Shown: positions 1-4,550 of the stretch, in pieces
How positions within the stretch are numbered: position 1 is the first letter of the stretch
How the letters are laid out: every line of letters starts with the position of its first letter
Assembly (NCBI GenBank): GCA_005885025.1
Contig: VAYC01000104.1
Coordinates: 1-5,518 of the forward strand
Direction: 5' to 3'
DNA: 5,518 nucleotides
Source of the DNA: Actinomycetota bacterium
GTDB taxonomy: Bacteria > Actinomycetota > UBA4738
Program-made: the position numbers and the translations under genes
The notes under the pieces: model-generated
Seen by the model: the letters and a program-made list of their open reading frames with translations, nothing else
Databases searched by the model: none
What the model was told of the DNA's origin: nothing

Positions 1-545
1 TGCGCGGCCAGGAGCGTCACGGTGGTCGCTTGGGGAATCTCTTGGGCCAGGCGGCGGGCCAGCCGGGCCTGGCGCAATTCGGCCTCCACCGAGAGCCCGT
101 AGCCCGTCTTCAACTCGACCGCAGTGGTCCCGTGGGTCAGCATCTCGGCGGCAAGCGGGCGGCAGAAGTCCAGCACGTCCTCGTCGGACGCCGCGGCAAG
201 CATCCGCGCGCTCCGATAGATCCCCCCGCCGCCGTGGAGGTCGCGGTAGGTCTTGCCCCCCAGGCGGGCTTCGAACTCGTCGGCCCGCCACCCGAAAAAG
301 GGTAGGTGCGTGTGGCAGTCGACGAAGCCCGGCAGGACGGCCCCGGACGCCCGGTGAACGAAGAGCCCAGCTCGTTCGCGCTCATCCAGGCCCCGCTCCG
401 GTCCGGCGTAGGTGATCACGCCGTCTCGCCACGCCACCGCTCCCTCCGGGACGACCTCGACCGCTTGGAGGTCCCGCCCGCGCAGGGGAGCGCGAACCCC
501 CCCGCACGTCACCAAGGCGTGCGTCAGCAGAAGCCCGTCGGTCAT
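1..545 (-). CDS. hutI: Imidazolonepropionase, N-terminal part (cut by left edge)
   Basis: HutI hydrolyses 4-imidazolone-5-propanoate to N-formimino-L-glutamate, the third step of histidine degradation, in the cytosol. The window holds the first 181 residues of a family usually about 400 long. After a short beta-rich N-terminus (residues 1-72) comes the amidohydrolase metal motif GFVDCHTH, with His78 and His80 as expected metal ligands. It is followed by FFGWRADEFEARL with the substrate-binding Arg at 87, then the Gly-rich HGGGGI at 104-109 and the block HGTTAVELKTGYGL at 138-151; this order is characteristic of HutI among amidohydrolases. The ATG at 545 is preceded by GGGAGA (551-556) at 5-base spacing. 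The rest of the gene, including later metal and catalytic residues, is outside the window, so intactness cannot be judged. No other hut gene is visible. A related amidohydrolase is possible but less likely. Confidence 0.87.
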   Translation of the reverse strand, partial: MTDGLLLTHALVTCGGVRAPLRGRDLQAVEVVPEGAVAWRDGVITYAGPERGLDERERAGLFVHRASGAVLPGFVDCHTHLPFFGWRADEFEARLGGKTYRDLHGGGGIYRSARMLAAASDEDVLDFCRPLAAEMLTHGTTAVELKTGYGLSVEAELRQARLARRLAQEIPQATTVTLLAA

Positions 546-556
546 GCCGCTCTCCC

Positions 557-578
557 GGATAGGTCGAACCGCCTATTC
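557..578 (-). promoter_or_regulatory. hutI: Inverted repeat abutting the hutI ribosome binding site
   Basis: On the minus strand GAATAGG (578-572) and CCTATCC (563-557) form a 7-bp stem with one G-U pair around an 8-base loop. The proximal arm ends exactly where the GGGAGA ribosome binding site (556-551) begins. It could be a repressor operator or a leader hairpin that limits ribosome access. Both are inferences from position; no regulator gene is in the window. Confidence 0.4.
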
Positions 579-584
579 AGCCGC

Positions 585-652
585 CTGCCGAGTTCTGCCG
601 ATCCAAAAGGAGTCTGCCCGCCTTCGTCGACAATCCTGCCGGCAACGGCAGG
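585..652. repeat. Cluster of CTGCCG hexamers upstream of hutI
   Basis: CTGCCGA occurs at 585-591 and again at 595-601, exactly 10 bp apart. A variant CTGCCCG lies at 614-620, CTGCCGG at 636-642, and the inverse CGGCAG at 646-651. Spacings of 10, 19, 22 and 10 bp put most copies near one face of the helix, as in arrays of protein-binding sites. The motif is GC-rich and short, so chance is a real alternative. Confidence 0.3.
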
Positions 653-724
653 CGCAGCGCACGGGAGGGCGCTCGGGCGCTGCAACCGCCGGGAGGGGGA
701 CACGCGGGCAGTCCCCCTTCCGGC
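635..724. other. Three consecutive stem-loops; possible structured RNA or DNA element
   Basis: Hairpin 1 has CCTGCCG (635-641), a GCAA loop and CGGCAGG (646-652): 7 perfect pairs and a GNRA-type loop on the plus strand. Hairpin 2 has GCAGCGC (654-660) pairing with GCGCTGC (677-683) around 16 bases. Hairpin 3 pairs 688-701 with 711-724, 14 bp including one G-U, around a 9-base loop. Gaps between them are 1 and 4 bases. No T-tract follows on either strand, so a standard intrinsic terminator is unlikely. It could be the leader of the GAF gene (plus) or hutI (minus), a free ncRNA, or a palindromic DNA element. The GNRA loop slightly favours the plus strand. Confidence 0.4.
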
Positions 725-732
725 ACCCACTT

Positions 733-747
733 CCACGTCTTCCGTGG
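733..747. other. Small stem-loop
   Basis: CCACG (733-737) and CGTGG (743-747) pair perfectly over 5 bp around the loop TCTTC. It follows the three stronger hairpins at 635-724 and may belong to the same structured element. It is weak on its own. Confidence 0.25.
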
Positions 748-769
748 TGTTGCGCGAAAATCTGGGTCC

Positions 770-791
770 GGCCCGGTAGGTAAACTGGGCC
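770..791 (+). other. Stem-loop just before the GAF gene start
   Basis: GGCCC (770-774) can pair with GGGCC (787-791) around 12 bases, ending 3 bases before the ATG at 795. If transcribed it would sit over the initiation region. It is mutually exclusive with a leaderless transcript, because it overlaps the TAAACT box at 781-786. Confidence 0.25.
781..786 (+). promoter_or_regulatory. Possible -10 box of a leaderless GAF transcript
   Basis: TAAACT fits the TANNNT -10 pattern and lies 8 bases before the ATG at 795, so transcription would begin at or next to the start codon. No good Shine-Dalgarno precedes this ATG, which fits a leaderless mRNA. No -35 is visible at normal spacing; a TTGCGC at 750-755 is 25 bases away. 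The call therefore rests on the -10 box and the missing ribosome binding site. Confidence 0.4.
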
Positions 792-794
792 CGC

Positions 795-1193
795 ATGGAC
801 CTCGATATCGAGCTCATCGACCGAACCGTAGCAAGCCTCCACGAGCAGGAGCCAGCTTTCGACTGGGTGGGCGTCTATTTCGTGGACGGTGACACCCTGG
901 TGCTCGGCCCCTTCCGCGGCGAGCCGACCGAGCACGAACGCATCGCTGTGGGCCAGGGCGTGTGCGGCGGGGTGGCCGCGACCGGCGAGACGGAGGTCGT
1001 GCCAGACGTCCGCGAGCGACCCGGCCACATCGTCTGCGACCTCAAGACCCGGTCGGAGGTCGTGGCCCCCATCGTTCGCGAGGGCCGCGTGCTGGGCGTG
1101 CTGGACATCGATTCGAACCGGCCGGATGCGTTCGGGGAGCGCGAGGTCCGGCTGGTCGAAGAGGCCGCGCAGGAGATCGCGGCGAGCGCCTGA
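795..1193 (+). CDS. msrC: GAF-domain protein, free methionine-(R)-sulfoxide reductase family
   Basis: The family (E. coli MsrC/YebR) reduces free methionine-(R)-sulfoxide to methionine in the cytosol, normally with thioredoxin as donor. The 132-aa protein is a single GAF domain carrying the family signature: DWVGVYF (23-29), GVCGGVAATGE (55-65), PGHIVCD (76-82), RSE (86-88) and GVLDIDS (101-107). Cys81 matches the catalytic cysteine (Cys118 in E. coli numbering, as I recall it) and Cys57 matches Cys94, with the same 24-residue spacing. Trp24, Tyr28, Glu88, Asp104 and Asp106 match remembered substrate-pocket residues. The odd point is that the third cysteine position (Cys84, the usual resolving residue) is His47. 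The protein is also shorter at the N-terminus than the roughly 160-aa enzymes. Activity with a different resolving thiol, or a sensory role, are alternatives. The MFS gene follows after 13 bp and is probably co-transcribed. Confidence 0.8.
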   Translation: MDLDIELIDRTVASLHEQEPAFDWVGVYFVDGDTLVLGPFRGEPTEHERIAVGQGVCGGVAATGETEVVPDVRERPGHIVCDLKTRSEVVAPIVREGRVLGVLDIDSNRPDAFGEREVRLVEEAAQEIAASA

Positions 1194-1206
1194 GGCGTCG
1201 CCGCCG

Positions 1207-2481
1207 ATGGGGGCATCAGGGGAGAAGGTCAGCGCTCGGCTGATCCTCTCGGACCGGGCCGTTCGGATACCCGTTCTCCTGGTGTTCGTGATCATGCTGG
1301 GGTTCGGGATCGTGGCCCCGATCCTTCCTCTGTACGCCCGATCCTTCGGCGTCGGTTACGACGCAGCGAGCCTCCTCATCTCGACGTTCGCCTTCGCCCG
1401 GCTGGTCTTCGACCCGGTCGCCGGACCGGTGGTGGACCGTTACGGAGAGCGGCTGTGCGCGGTGACCGGAGTCGTCTTCGTGGGGGCCTCCTCGTTCCTG
1501 GCCGGCCTCGCCGGGAGCTTCCCGCTGGTTGTGCTGTTCAGAGGAGCGGGCGGACTCGGTTCGTCGCTGTTCTTCGCGGCCCTGTACAGCTACCTGCTGA
1601 AGGTGGTTCCGAGGAACCGCATGGGCCGAACCATGAGCGTGTTCTATGGCGCCCTGAACGTGGGCATCATCGCGGGAGGCCCCATCGGGGGAGTGGTGGC
1701 CCACGTGTGGGGACTGCGGAGTCCGCTGTTCCTCTATGCGGGGCTGTGTTTGCTTTCCGGCGTCCTCTACCTGCGATTCCTGCCGGATCCCAACAGCAGG
1801 CGCGAGGACGAATCGACGACCGCGCGCGGGGCGGACTCCGAGCCGACGGGCTGGCGGGCCACGCGCGCCCAGGTCTTCGCCTTGCTTCGGAACCCGAGCT
1901 TCATCACGGTGCTGGCGCTGAACACGGCCTTCTTCTGGGTGGTGGCCGGTGGCTACGACACGCTGCTTCCGTTGTTCGGCAAGGAGGGGCTCGGCATGTC
2001 CACCGTAGGCATCGGCGGCGTGTTCGCCGTCGCCGTGGCCGCCGAGTTCATCGTCTTGTATCCGGCCGGAAGCGCCTCCGACCGGATCGGTCGCAAACCG
2101 GTGCTCATCCCCGCGTTGACCGGACTGGCCGTGTTCATGTCGGCCGCGGGGTGGGCCGGAAGTCCTCTGGTGCTGGCGGGCCTGATGGGACTTGCCGGTC
2201 TGGCCTCGGGGTCGGCGGCGAGCGGCCCGGCGGCCATGCTGGCCGACGTGGCCCCCGAAGGGGGATCCGGGACCGCGGTCGGGCTGTTCCGCTTCTTCGG
2301 TGATCTCGGGTTCGTCCTGGGGCCGCTGGTGGGCGGCGCGGCGGCCGGCGCTTTCGGCTTCAAGTGGGCATTCGCCCTGATGGCCGCGCCCGTCCTGGTG
2401 GCGATGGTGATGGTCGCGCGGACTCCTGAAACCCTTCGCCGGGAGGCGGGCGAACGCGGGACGGCAGCGCCGCTCGACTAG
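1207..2481 (+). CDS. MFS transporter, 12 transmembrane helices (multidrug-efflux type)
   Basis: This is a 424-aa inner-membrane protein of the major facilitator superfamily, of normal length. Hydrophobic helices run in two halves, residues about 20-190 and 228-405, joined by a charged loop (193-225) that is cytoplasmic in this family. Motif A is seen as DPVAGPVVDRYGER (69-82, loop 2-3) and again as PAGSASDRIGRKP (286-298, loop 8-9), confirming the two-fold repeat. A Gly/Pro stretch GGPIGG (157-162) in helix 5 resembles the antiporter motif C, and GPLVGG (372-377) is its counterpart in the second half. This suggests proton-coupled export, but the substrate cannot be read. The ATG at 1207 lies 13 bp after the GAF stop with only a weak GAGG (1192-1195). 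The open frame continues upstream to 889, but that part overlaps the GAF gene and has no membrane-protein character. Confidence 0.88.
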   Translation: MGASGEKVSARLILSDRAVRIPVLLVFVIMLGFGIVAPILPLYARSFGVGYDAASLLISTFAFARLVFDPVAGPVVDRYGERLCAVTGVVFVGASSFLAGLAGSFPLVVLFRGAGGLGSSLFFAALYSYLLKVVPRNRMGRTMSVFYGALNVGIIAGGPIGGVVAHVWGLRSPLFLYAGLCLLSGVLYLRFLPDPNSRREDESTTARGADSEPTGWRATRAQVFALLRNPSFITVLALNTAFFWVVAGGYDTLLPLFGKEGLGMSTVGIGGVFAVAVAAEFIVLYPAGSASDRIGRKPVLIPALTGLAVFMSAAGWAGSPLVLAGLMGLAGLASGSAASGPAAMLADVAPEGGSGTAVGLFRFFGDLGFVLGPLVGGAAAGAFGFKWAFALMAAPVLVAMVMVARTPETLRREAGERGTAAPLD

Positions 2482-2484
2482 TGG

Positions 2485-2498
2485 TCGGGCCACCCCGA
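2485..2498. terminator. Weak hairpin between convergent genes
   Basis: TCGGG (2485-2489), loop CCAC and CCCGA (2494-2498) form a 5-bp stem in the 22-bp gap between the convergent MFS and DUF2269 stops. Position suits a bidirectional terminator, but the stem is short and no T-tract follows on either strand. Confidence 0.2.
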
Positions 2499-2503
2499 AG
2501 CGC

Positions 2504-3016
2504 TCAGCACACGCCCTGACAGCTCCCGGGCCGCCACACCATGAGCACGATGATCGCCGTGAGAAGCACGGTAACGAGCATCCCGCCCAGGTCGAGCCGC
2601 CTTCCAAGAGCCAGAAGCTCCGGGGGCGGGCCGCCGGCCCCGGCGACCGGCGCGCCGCCCGTCGGCGCGGGCATGCGCTCGAGCATGCGAAGCATCGCGA
2701 TCTCGTCCTTTCGGAGGACCAGAACGGAGTAGAAGAACGCCACGATGTAGAGCACGATCCCGATGATCAGCCACTCCGACTTCCACAGGTCGAAATGCCC
2801 CAGGTAGATCAAGGCGAGTCCGAGGAACGGCATGACGACCGCCGATGGAATGGTGACCCGCGTGTGGATCGTGTGGATGATCTCGGTGGCGAGGTGGGCA
2901 TTCTTCGGATCCCGCTTCGCGAACTTGGCGATGACCGGGAAGGCGTAGGTTGGTCCGAACGCGGCAACGGCGGTGAGGATGTGGAGCAGCAGGAAGAACG
3001 TGAACCACGACCACAT
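2504..3016 (-). CDS. DUF2269-type integral membrane protein
   Basis: A 170-aa membrane protein resembling the DUF2269 family, whose function is not established. Four helices are apparent at about 4-24, 56-73, 82-101 and 143-161. A His-containing segment EIIHTIHTRV (45-54) precedes helix 2, and a Pro/Gly/Ala-rich linker (117-133) separates helices 3 and 4. Further histidines (12, 41, 74) lie near helix ends; with His48 and His51 they could bind heme or metal, as in CopD-like membrane proteins, but this is only a guess. The C-terminus ends in CQGVC (166-170), an unusual terminal CX3C. The start at 3016 is set by GAGGAGG (3023-3029) six bases upstream. A TTG at 3076 in the same frame is rejected because it falls inside the predicted -35 box. 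The gene converges on the MFS gene and diverges from the SRPBCC gene. Confidence 0.82.
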   Translation of the reverse strand: MWSWFTFFLLLHILTAVAAFGPTYAFPVIAKFAKRDPKNAHLATEIIHTIHTRVTIPSAVVMPFLGLALIYLGHFDLWKSEWLIIGIVLYIVAFFYSVLVLRKDEIAMLRMLERMPAPTGGAPVAGAGGPPPELLALGRRLDLGGMLVTVLLTAIIVLMVWRPGSCQGVC

Positions 3017-3022
3017 GGCGGG

Positions 3023-3029
3023 CCTCCTC
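3023..3029 (-). promoter_or_regulatory. Shine-Dalgarno that fixes the DUF2269 start
   Basis: On the minus strand GAGGAGG lies 6 bases before the ATG at 3016. It is a near-perfect anti-SD match and rules out the longer reading of the frame. Confidence 0.85.
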
Positions 3030-3047
3030 GTGCGTCCGTTGGGCCGA

Positions 3048-3076
3048 ACTATGCCGAGCGTCCCGTAGAGGGTCAA
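3048..3076 (-). promoter_or_regulatory. Sigma-70-type promoter of the DUF2269 gene
   Basis: On the minus strand TTGACC (3076-3071) and CATAGT (3053-3048) are separated by exactly 17 bases. The -35 matches consensus at 5 of 6 positions and the -10 at 4 of 6. Predicted initiation near 3041 gives a leader of about 25 bases containing the Shine-Dalgarno at 3029-3023. It lies in the 71-bp gap shared with the divergent SRPBCC gene, for which no equally clear promoter is visible. Confidence 0.65.
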
Positions 3077-3087
3077 GCGGAGCCGTC

Positions 3088-3525
3088 ATGAGACTCGAAC
3101 TCGGGGCGCGCTTGGCGGCCTCGCCGGAGCGCGTCTGGGAGGTGCTCGCCGACTGGGAGCGCTATCCGGCGTGGATGCCGGACGTGTCGTGGGTGCGACC
3201 GCTCGGCCCCGAGCGCGGGGAGGGCATGCGGCTGGCCGTTCGCACCAAGGTCCTGGGGGTACCGCTGGTCACCGACGAGCTCCACGTCGCCGCGTGGGAA
3301 CCTCCCCGGCGGATGCTCATCGAACACCTCGGACTGGTCCAGGGCTCCGGCGAGTGGCGCCTGGAGCCCACTCCATCGGGAACGAGATTCGAGTGGATCG
3401 AGGAGCTCGCCATGCCGCCTCCGGTCCTGGGCAGCCTGGCATTGCTGCTCTATTCGCCGGTCCTCCGATGGACCTTCCGCCGGAGCATCCGAAACCTGCG
3501 CCGGCTGGTGGAGACGAAAGGCTAA
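3088..3525 (+). CDS. SRPBCC (START-like) family protein
   Basis: This 145-aa protein has the layout of a SRPBCC/polyketide-cyclase-like fold, a helix-grip domain that binds hydrophobic ligands. It opens with a beta strand and the typical ASPERVWEVLADWERYPAW (11-29), the first helix of the family. Beta strands follow, including VRTKVLGVPLVTDELHVAAWEPPRRM (51-76) and GSGEWRLEPTPSGTRFEWIEEL (87-108), and then the long C-terminal helix (about 113-143) that closes the cavity. That helix has a hydrophobic stretch LGSLALLLYSPVL (114-126) followed by many arginines, so peripheral membrane contact is possible. GGAG (3079-3082) five bases before the ATG supports the start. Whether it is an enzyme, a lipid or quinone carrier, or a sensor cannot be told. 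Its TAA overlaps the stop of the convergent gene by 4 bp. Confidence 0.8.
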   Translation: MRLELGARLAASPERVWEVLADWERYPAWMPDVSWVRPLGPERGEGMRLAVRTKVLGVPLVTDELHVAAWEPPRRMLIEHLGLVQGSGEWRLEPTPSGTRFEWIEELAMPPPVLGSLALLLYSPVLRWTFRRSIRNLRRLVETKG

Positions 3526-4046
3526 ACGGCTCCGAACCCCGGCCCTTCCGACCGAACTTGCCGCACGCTGGACAGCGCCTCGCGGAGCTTGTCGATCCAC
3601 TGGCCCTCGTTCTCGGCCACCAGCTTCACGCACCAGGCCAGCGCGTGGCTGCGGCTCCGGGCCACGCCGGCGTTGACCAGCGTGTCCAGGACCTCCCGTT
3701 CGGGCATGCGCAACCGGGTCATGACCGGGATCGAAAGGGTCGTGAACAGCTCGCGCTCATCGCCGCACACCGCGCCCCAGGAGACCTTGCGCCGGAAGCG
3801 GTGCTCCGCCTCCCGAGCGATGGCCATGCGGGCCTCGCGCGTGTCTTCACGGTGCTGCTTGATCCTTCCGGCGCGAGCGGCCCGAAGAGCGTCCGAGCCC
3901 GCGCCCTTACCCACCTCCACGTCGGGGAGGGTTCCCACGATCAGGACCTCCTCGCGATCGATGTCGATCTCGGGCGGGCCCGCGAACCACCCCTGGGGGA
4001 TCCGTCCCGAGAACCAGCCCGTGAGCTCCTCGTCCTTACCTCGCAT
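3522..4046 (-). CDS. Conserved protein of unknown function with RHH-like C-terminus
   Basis: This 174-aa soluble protein belongs to a family I recall as a recurring hypothetical protein in GC-rich Gram-positive-type genomes, without a known role. Its N-terminus has the pattern WFSGRIPQGWFAGPPE (11-26), then a beta-like DREEVLIVGTL (30-40). A highly charged helical section (52-88) is followed by SWGAVCGDE (89-97). The C-terminal third, about 104-150, reads LSIPVMTRLRMPEREVLDTL then VNAGVARSRSHALAWCVKLV. The strand, helix, GVARSRSHAL turn and second helix resemble a ribbon-helix-helix DNA-binding domain, where the 'G-arg-SRS-A' turn is typical. A regulatory role is therefore plausible but inferred. 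The start at 4046 has an excellent Shine-Dalgarno AAGGGAGGT (4060-4052) and a good promoter. The stop interlocks with the SRPBCC stop. Confidence 0.82.
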   Translation of the reverse strand: MRGKDEELTGWFSGRIPQGWFAGPPEIDIDREEVLIVGTLPDVEVGKGAGSDALRAARAGRIKQHREDTREARMAIAREAEHRFRRKVSWGAVCGDERELFTTLSIPVMTRLRMPEREVLDTLVNAGVARSRSHALAWCVKLVAENEGQWIDKLREALSSVRQVRSEGPGFGAV

Positions 4047-4051
4047 CGCCG

Positions 4052-4060
4052 ACCTCCCTT
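4052..4060 (-). promoter_or_regulatory. Strong Shine-Dalgarno of the RHH-like gene
   Basis: On the minus strand AAGGGAGGT ends 5 bases before the ATG at 4046. It is the strongest ribosome binding site in the window along with that at 3023-3029, and it suggests efficient translation. Confidence 0.8.
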
Positions 4061-4076
4061 AGCTCAAGAGAGTGCA

Positions 4077-4105
4077 AGTGTAATTACTTCATTACCTGAT
4101 TGCAA
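4077..4105 (-). promoter_or_regulatory. Sigma-70-type promoter of the RHH-like gene
   Basis: On the minus strand TTGCAA (4105-4100) and TACACT (4082-4077) are 17 bases apart; each matches consensus at 4 of 6 positions. The region is strikingly AT-rich compared with everything around it. Initiation near 4070 gives a leader of roughly 24 bases carrying the strong Shine-Dalgarno. Short palindromes lie inside the spacer. Confidence 0.6.
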
Positions 4106-4106
4106 T
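4080..4106. promoter_or_regulatory. Palindromes within the RHH-like gene promoter; candidate operator
   Basis: GTAATTAC (4080-4087) and ATTGCAAT (4099-4106) are perfect 8-bp palindromes. ATTAC is also repeated directly at 4083-4087 and 4091-4095, 8 bp apart, and the second copy forms an inverted repeat with GTAAT at 4080-4084. All of this lies between or over the -35 and -10 boxes, where a bound protein would block transcription. Autoregulation by the RHH-like product is an inference. Confidence 0.4.
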
Positions 4107-4138
4107 TCCCGGATTCCCGGATTCCCCTTCCATTCCCG
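4105..4138. repeat. Short tandem repeat, ATTCCCGG unit
   Basis: ATTCCCGG occurs at 4105-4112 and 4113-4120 head to tail, followed by ATTCCCCT (4121-4128) and, after three bases, ATTCCCG (4132-4138). It begins at the edge of the -35 of the minus-strand RHH-like gene and lies between two divergent promoters. It may be a binding array or simply slippage-derived simple sequence. Confidence 0.6.
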
Positions 4139-4194
4139 TCTTCCCAAGATTCCGAGGAGCCGATGGGCCTCTGCCGAGGGTCGGTGGGGGTTCC

Positions 4195-4200
4195 TAGAAT
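4195..4200 (+). promoter_or_regulatory. Possible -10 box of a leaderless three-gene operon
   Basis: TAGAAT (5 of 6 to TATAAT) ends 9 bases before the ATG at 4210. The intervening sequence has no usable Shine-Dalgarno; a GGCGGG directly abuts the ATG, too close. This is the same arrangement as at 781-795, implying a transcript that starts at or near the A of ATG. No clear -35 is visible. Confidence 0.5.
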
Positions 4201-4209
4201 CCTGGCGGG

Positions 4210-4548
4210 ATGGGGGCTGTCGGGAGCAAGGATGTGGTGATCGCCGCCCTCGGGGCGTCGGCGGCGCTGGCCGGGTTCGTCCTGGTCTTCCTGGGTGTCG
4301 TGCTCACGGGGCTCTCCTCGTTCCCGCCGGAGACGGTTCGCCTCGTCCGGCGGCGATATCTGAGGATGGCCGCGATCTCGGTGGCAGCCTTCCTCATCAG
4401 TCTGATGACCGTGGCGCTCGGGGTCGTCTGGCTCGCGTACGGACAGAGCAGCGGCGTCTACCACTTGATGATCTGGCTCTTCTTCGTCCAGCTCGGTCTG
4501 GTGTTCGTGGTCGGAGTCGTCACGACCCTTCAGGCCGTGGGAGTGTAG
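4210..4548 (+). CDS. Small membrane protein, three helices, unknown function
   Basis: I do not recognise this 112-aa protein. Three hydrophobic segments are evident, at about 9-34, 53-77 and 84-109, with almost nothing outside them. The loop between helices 1 and 2 carries RLVRRRYLR (44-52). By the positive-inside rule it should be cytoplasmic, placing the N-terminus outside and the C-terminus inside. There is no signal peptidase site, catalytic motif or cysteine. Gly/Ala in helix 1 suggests helix packing, perhaps an oligomer. It is the first gene of a compact cluster: the next start lies 2 bp after its stop, and that gene's ribosome binding site GGGAG (4539-4543) is inside its last codons. 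It could serve as a membrane anchor for the two soluble products downstream; this is inference. Confidence 0.75.
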   Translation: MGAVGSKDVVIAALGASAALAGFVLVFLGVVLTGLSSFPPETVRLVRRRYLRMAAISVAAFLISLMTVALGVVWLAYGQSSGVYHLMIWLFFVQLGLVFVVGVVTTLQAVGV

Positions 4549-4550
4549 CG

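Larger units (their letters stand above)
546..794. other. Divergent intergenic region rich in hairpins
   Basis: This 249-bp gap separates the starts of minus-strand hutI and the plus-strand GAF gene, so it must carry at least two promoters. I see no convincing ORF and no tRNA; a GGTTCGACC on the minus strand lacks the matching arms. It contains a 22-bp inverted repeat next to the hutI ribosome binding site, repeated CTGCCG hexamers, three back-to-back hairpins at 635-724 and two weaker ones at 733-747 and 770-791. No good -35/-10 pair was found for hutI. Confidence 0.7.

Noticed and set aside
555..580. Possible tRNA T-arm (GGTTCGACC on the minus strand)
   Set aside because: No acceptor, D or anticodon arm can be built around it; the stem pairing found is a simple 7-bp hairpin with an 8-base loop.
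688..724. 14-bp hairpin as an intrinsic terminator
   Set aside because: No T-tract follows on either strand, and the hairpin lies between two divergent starts, where no upstream transcript needs ending.
750..782. TTGCGC (750-755) with TAGGTA or TAAACT as a standard promoter for the GAF gene
   Set aside because: The spacers would be 21 or 25 bases, outside the normal 16-19.
889..1206. Upstream in-frame extension of the MFS open frame
   Set aside because: It is rich in Arg/Ser/Ala and overlaps the GAF gene in another frame. The ATG at 1207 gives a transporter of normal length.
573..1295. 240-codon minus-strand open frame over the GAF gene and intergenic region
   Set aside because: It is antisense to the well-matched GAF domain, and its N- and C-terminal parts are low-information Arg/Ala-rich sequence.
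1216..2607. 463-codon open frame on the minus strand opposite the MFS gene
   Set aside because: Its translation is full of Arg, Gly, His and Gln with no domain or hydrophobic pattern. It is the antisense shadow of a clear 12-helix transporter in GC-rich sequence.
3017..3076. Longer DUF2269 start at TTG 3076
   Set aside because: The TTG is part of the predicted -35 box, and the ATG at 3016 has a perfectly spaced GAGGAGG.
3171..4550. Upstream part of a long plus-strand open frame that ends at 4865
   Set aside because: Only the portion from the GTG at 4551 looks like protein. Upstream it crosses the SRPBCC gene out of frame and then lies antisense to the RHH-like gene.
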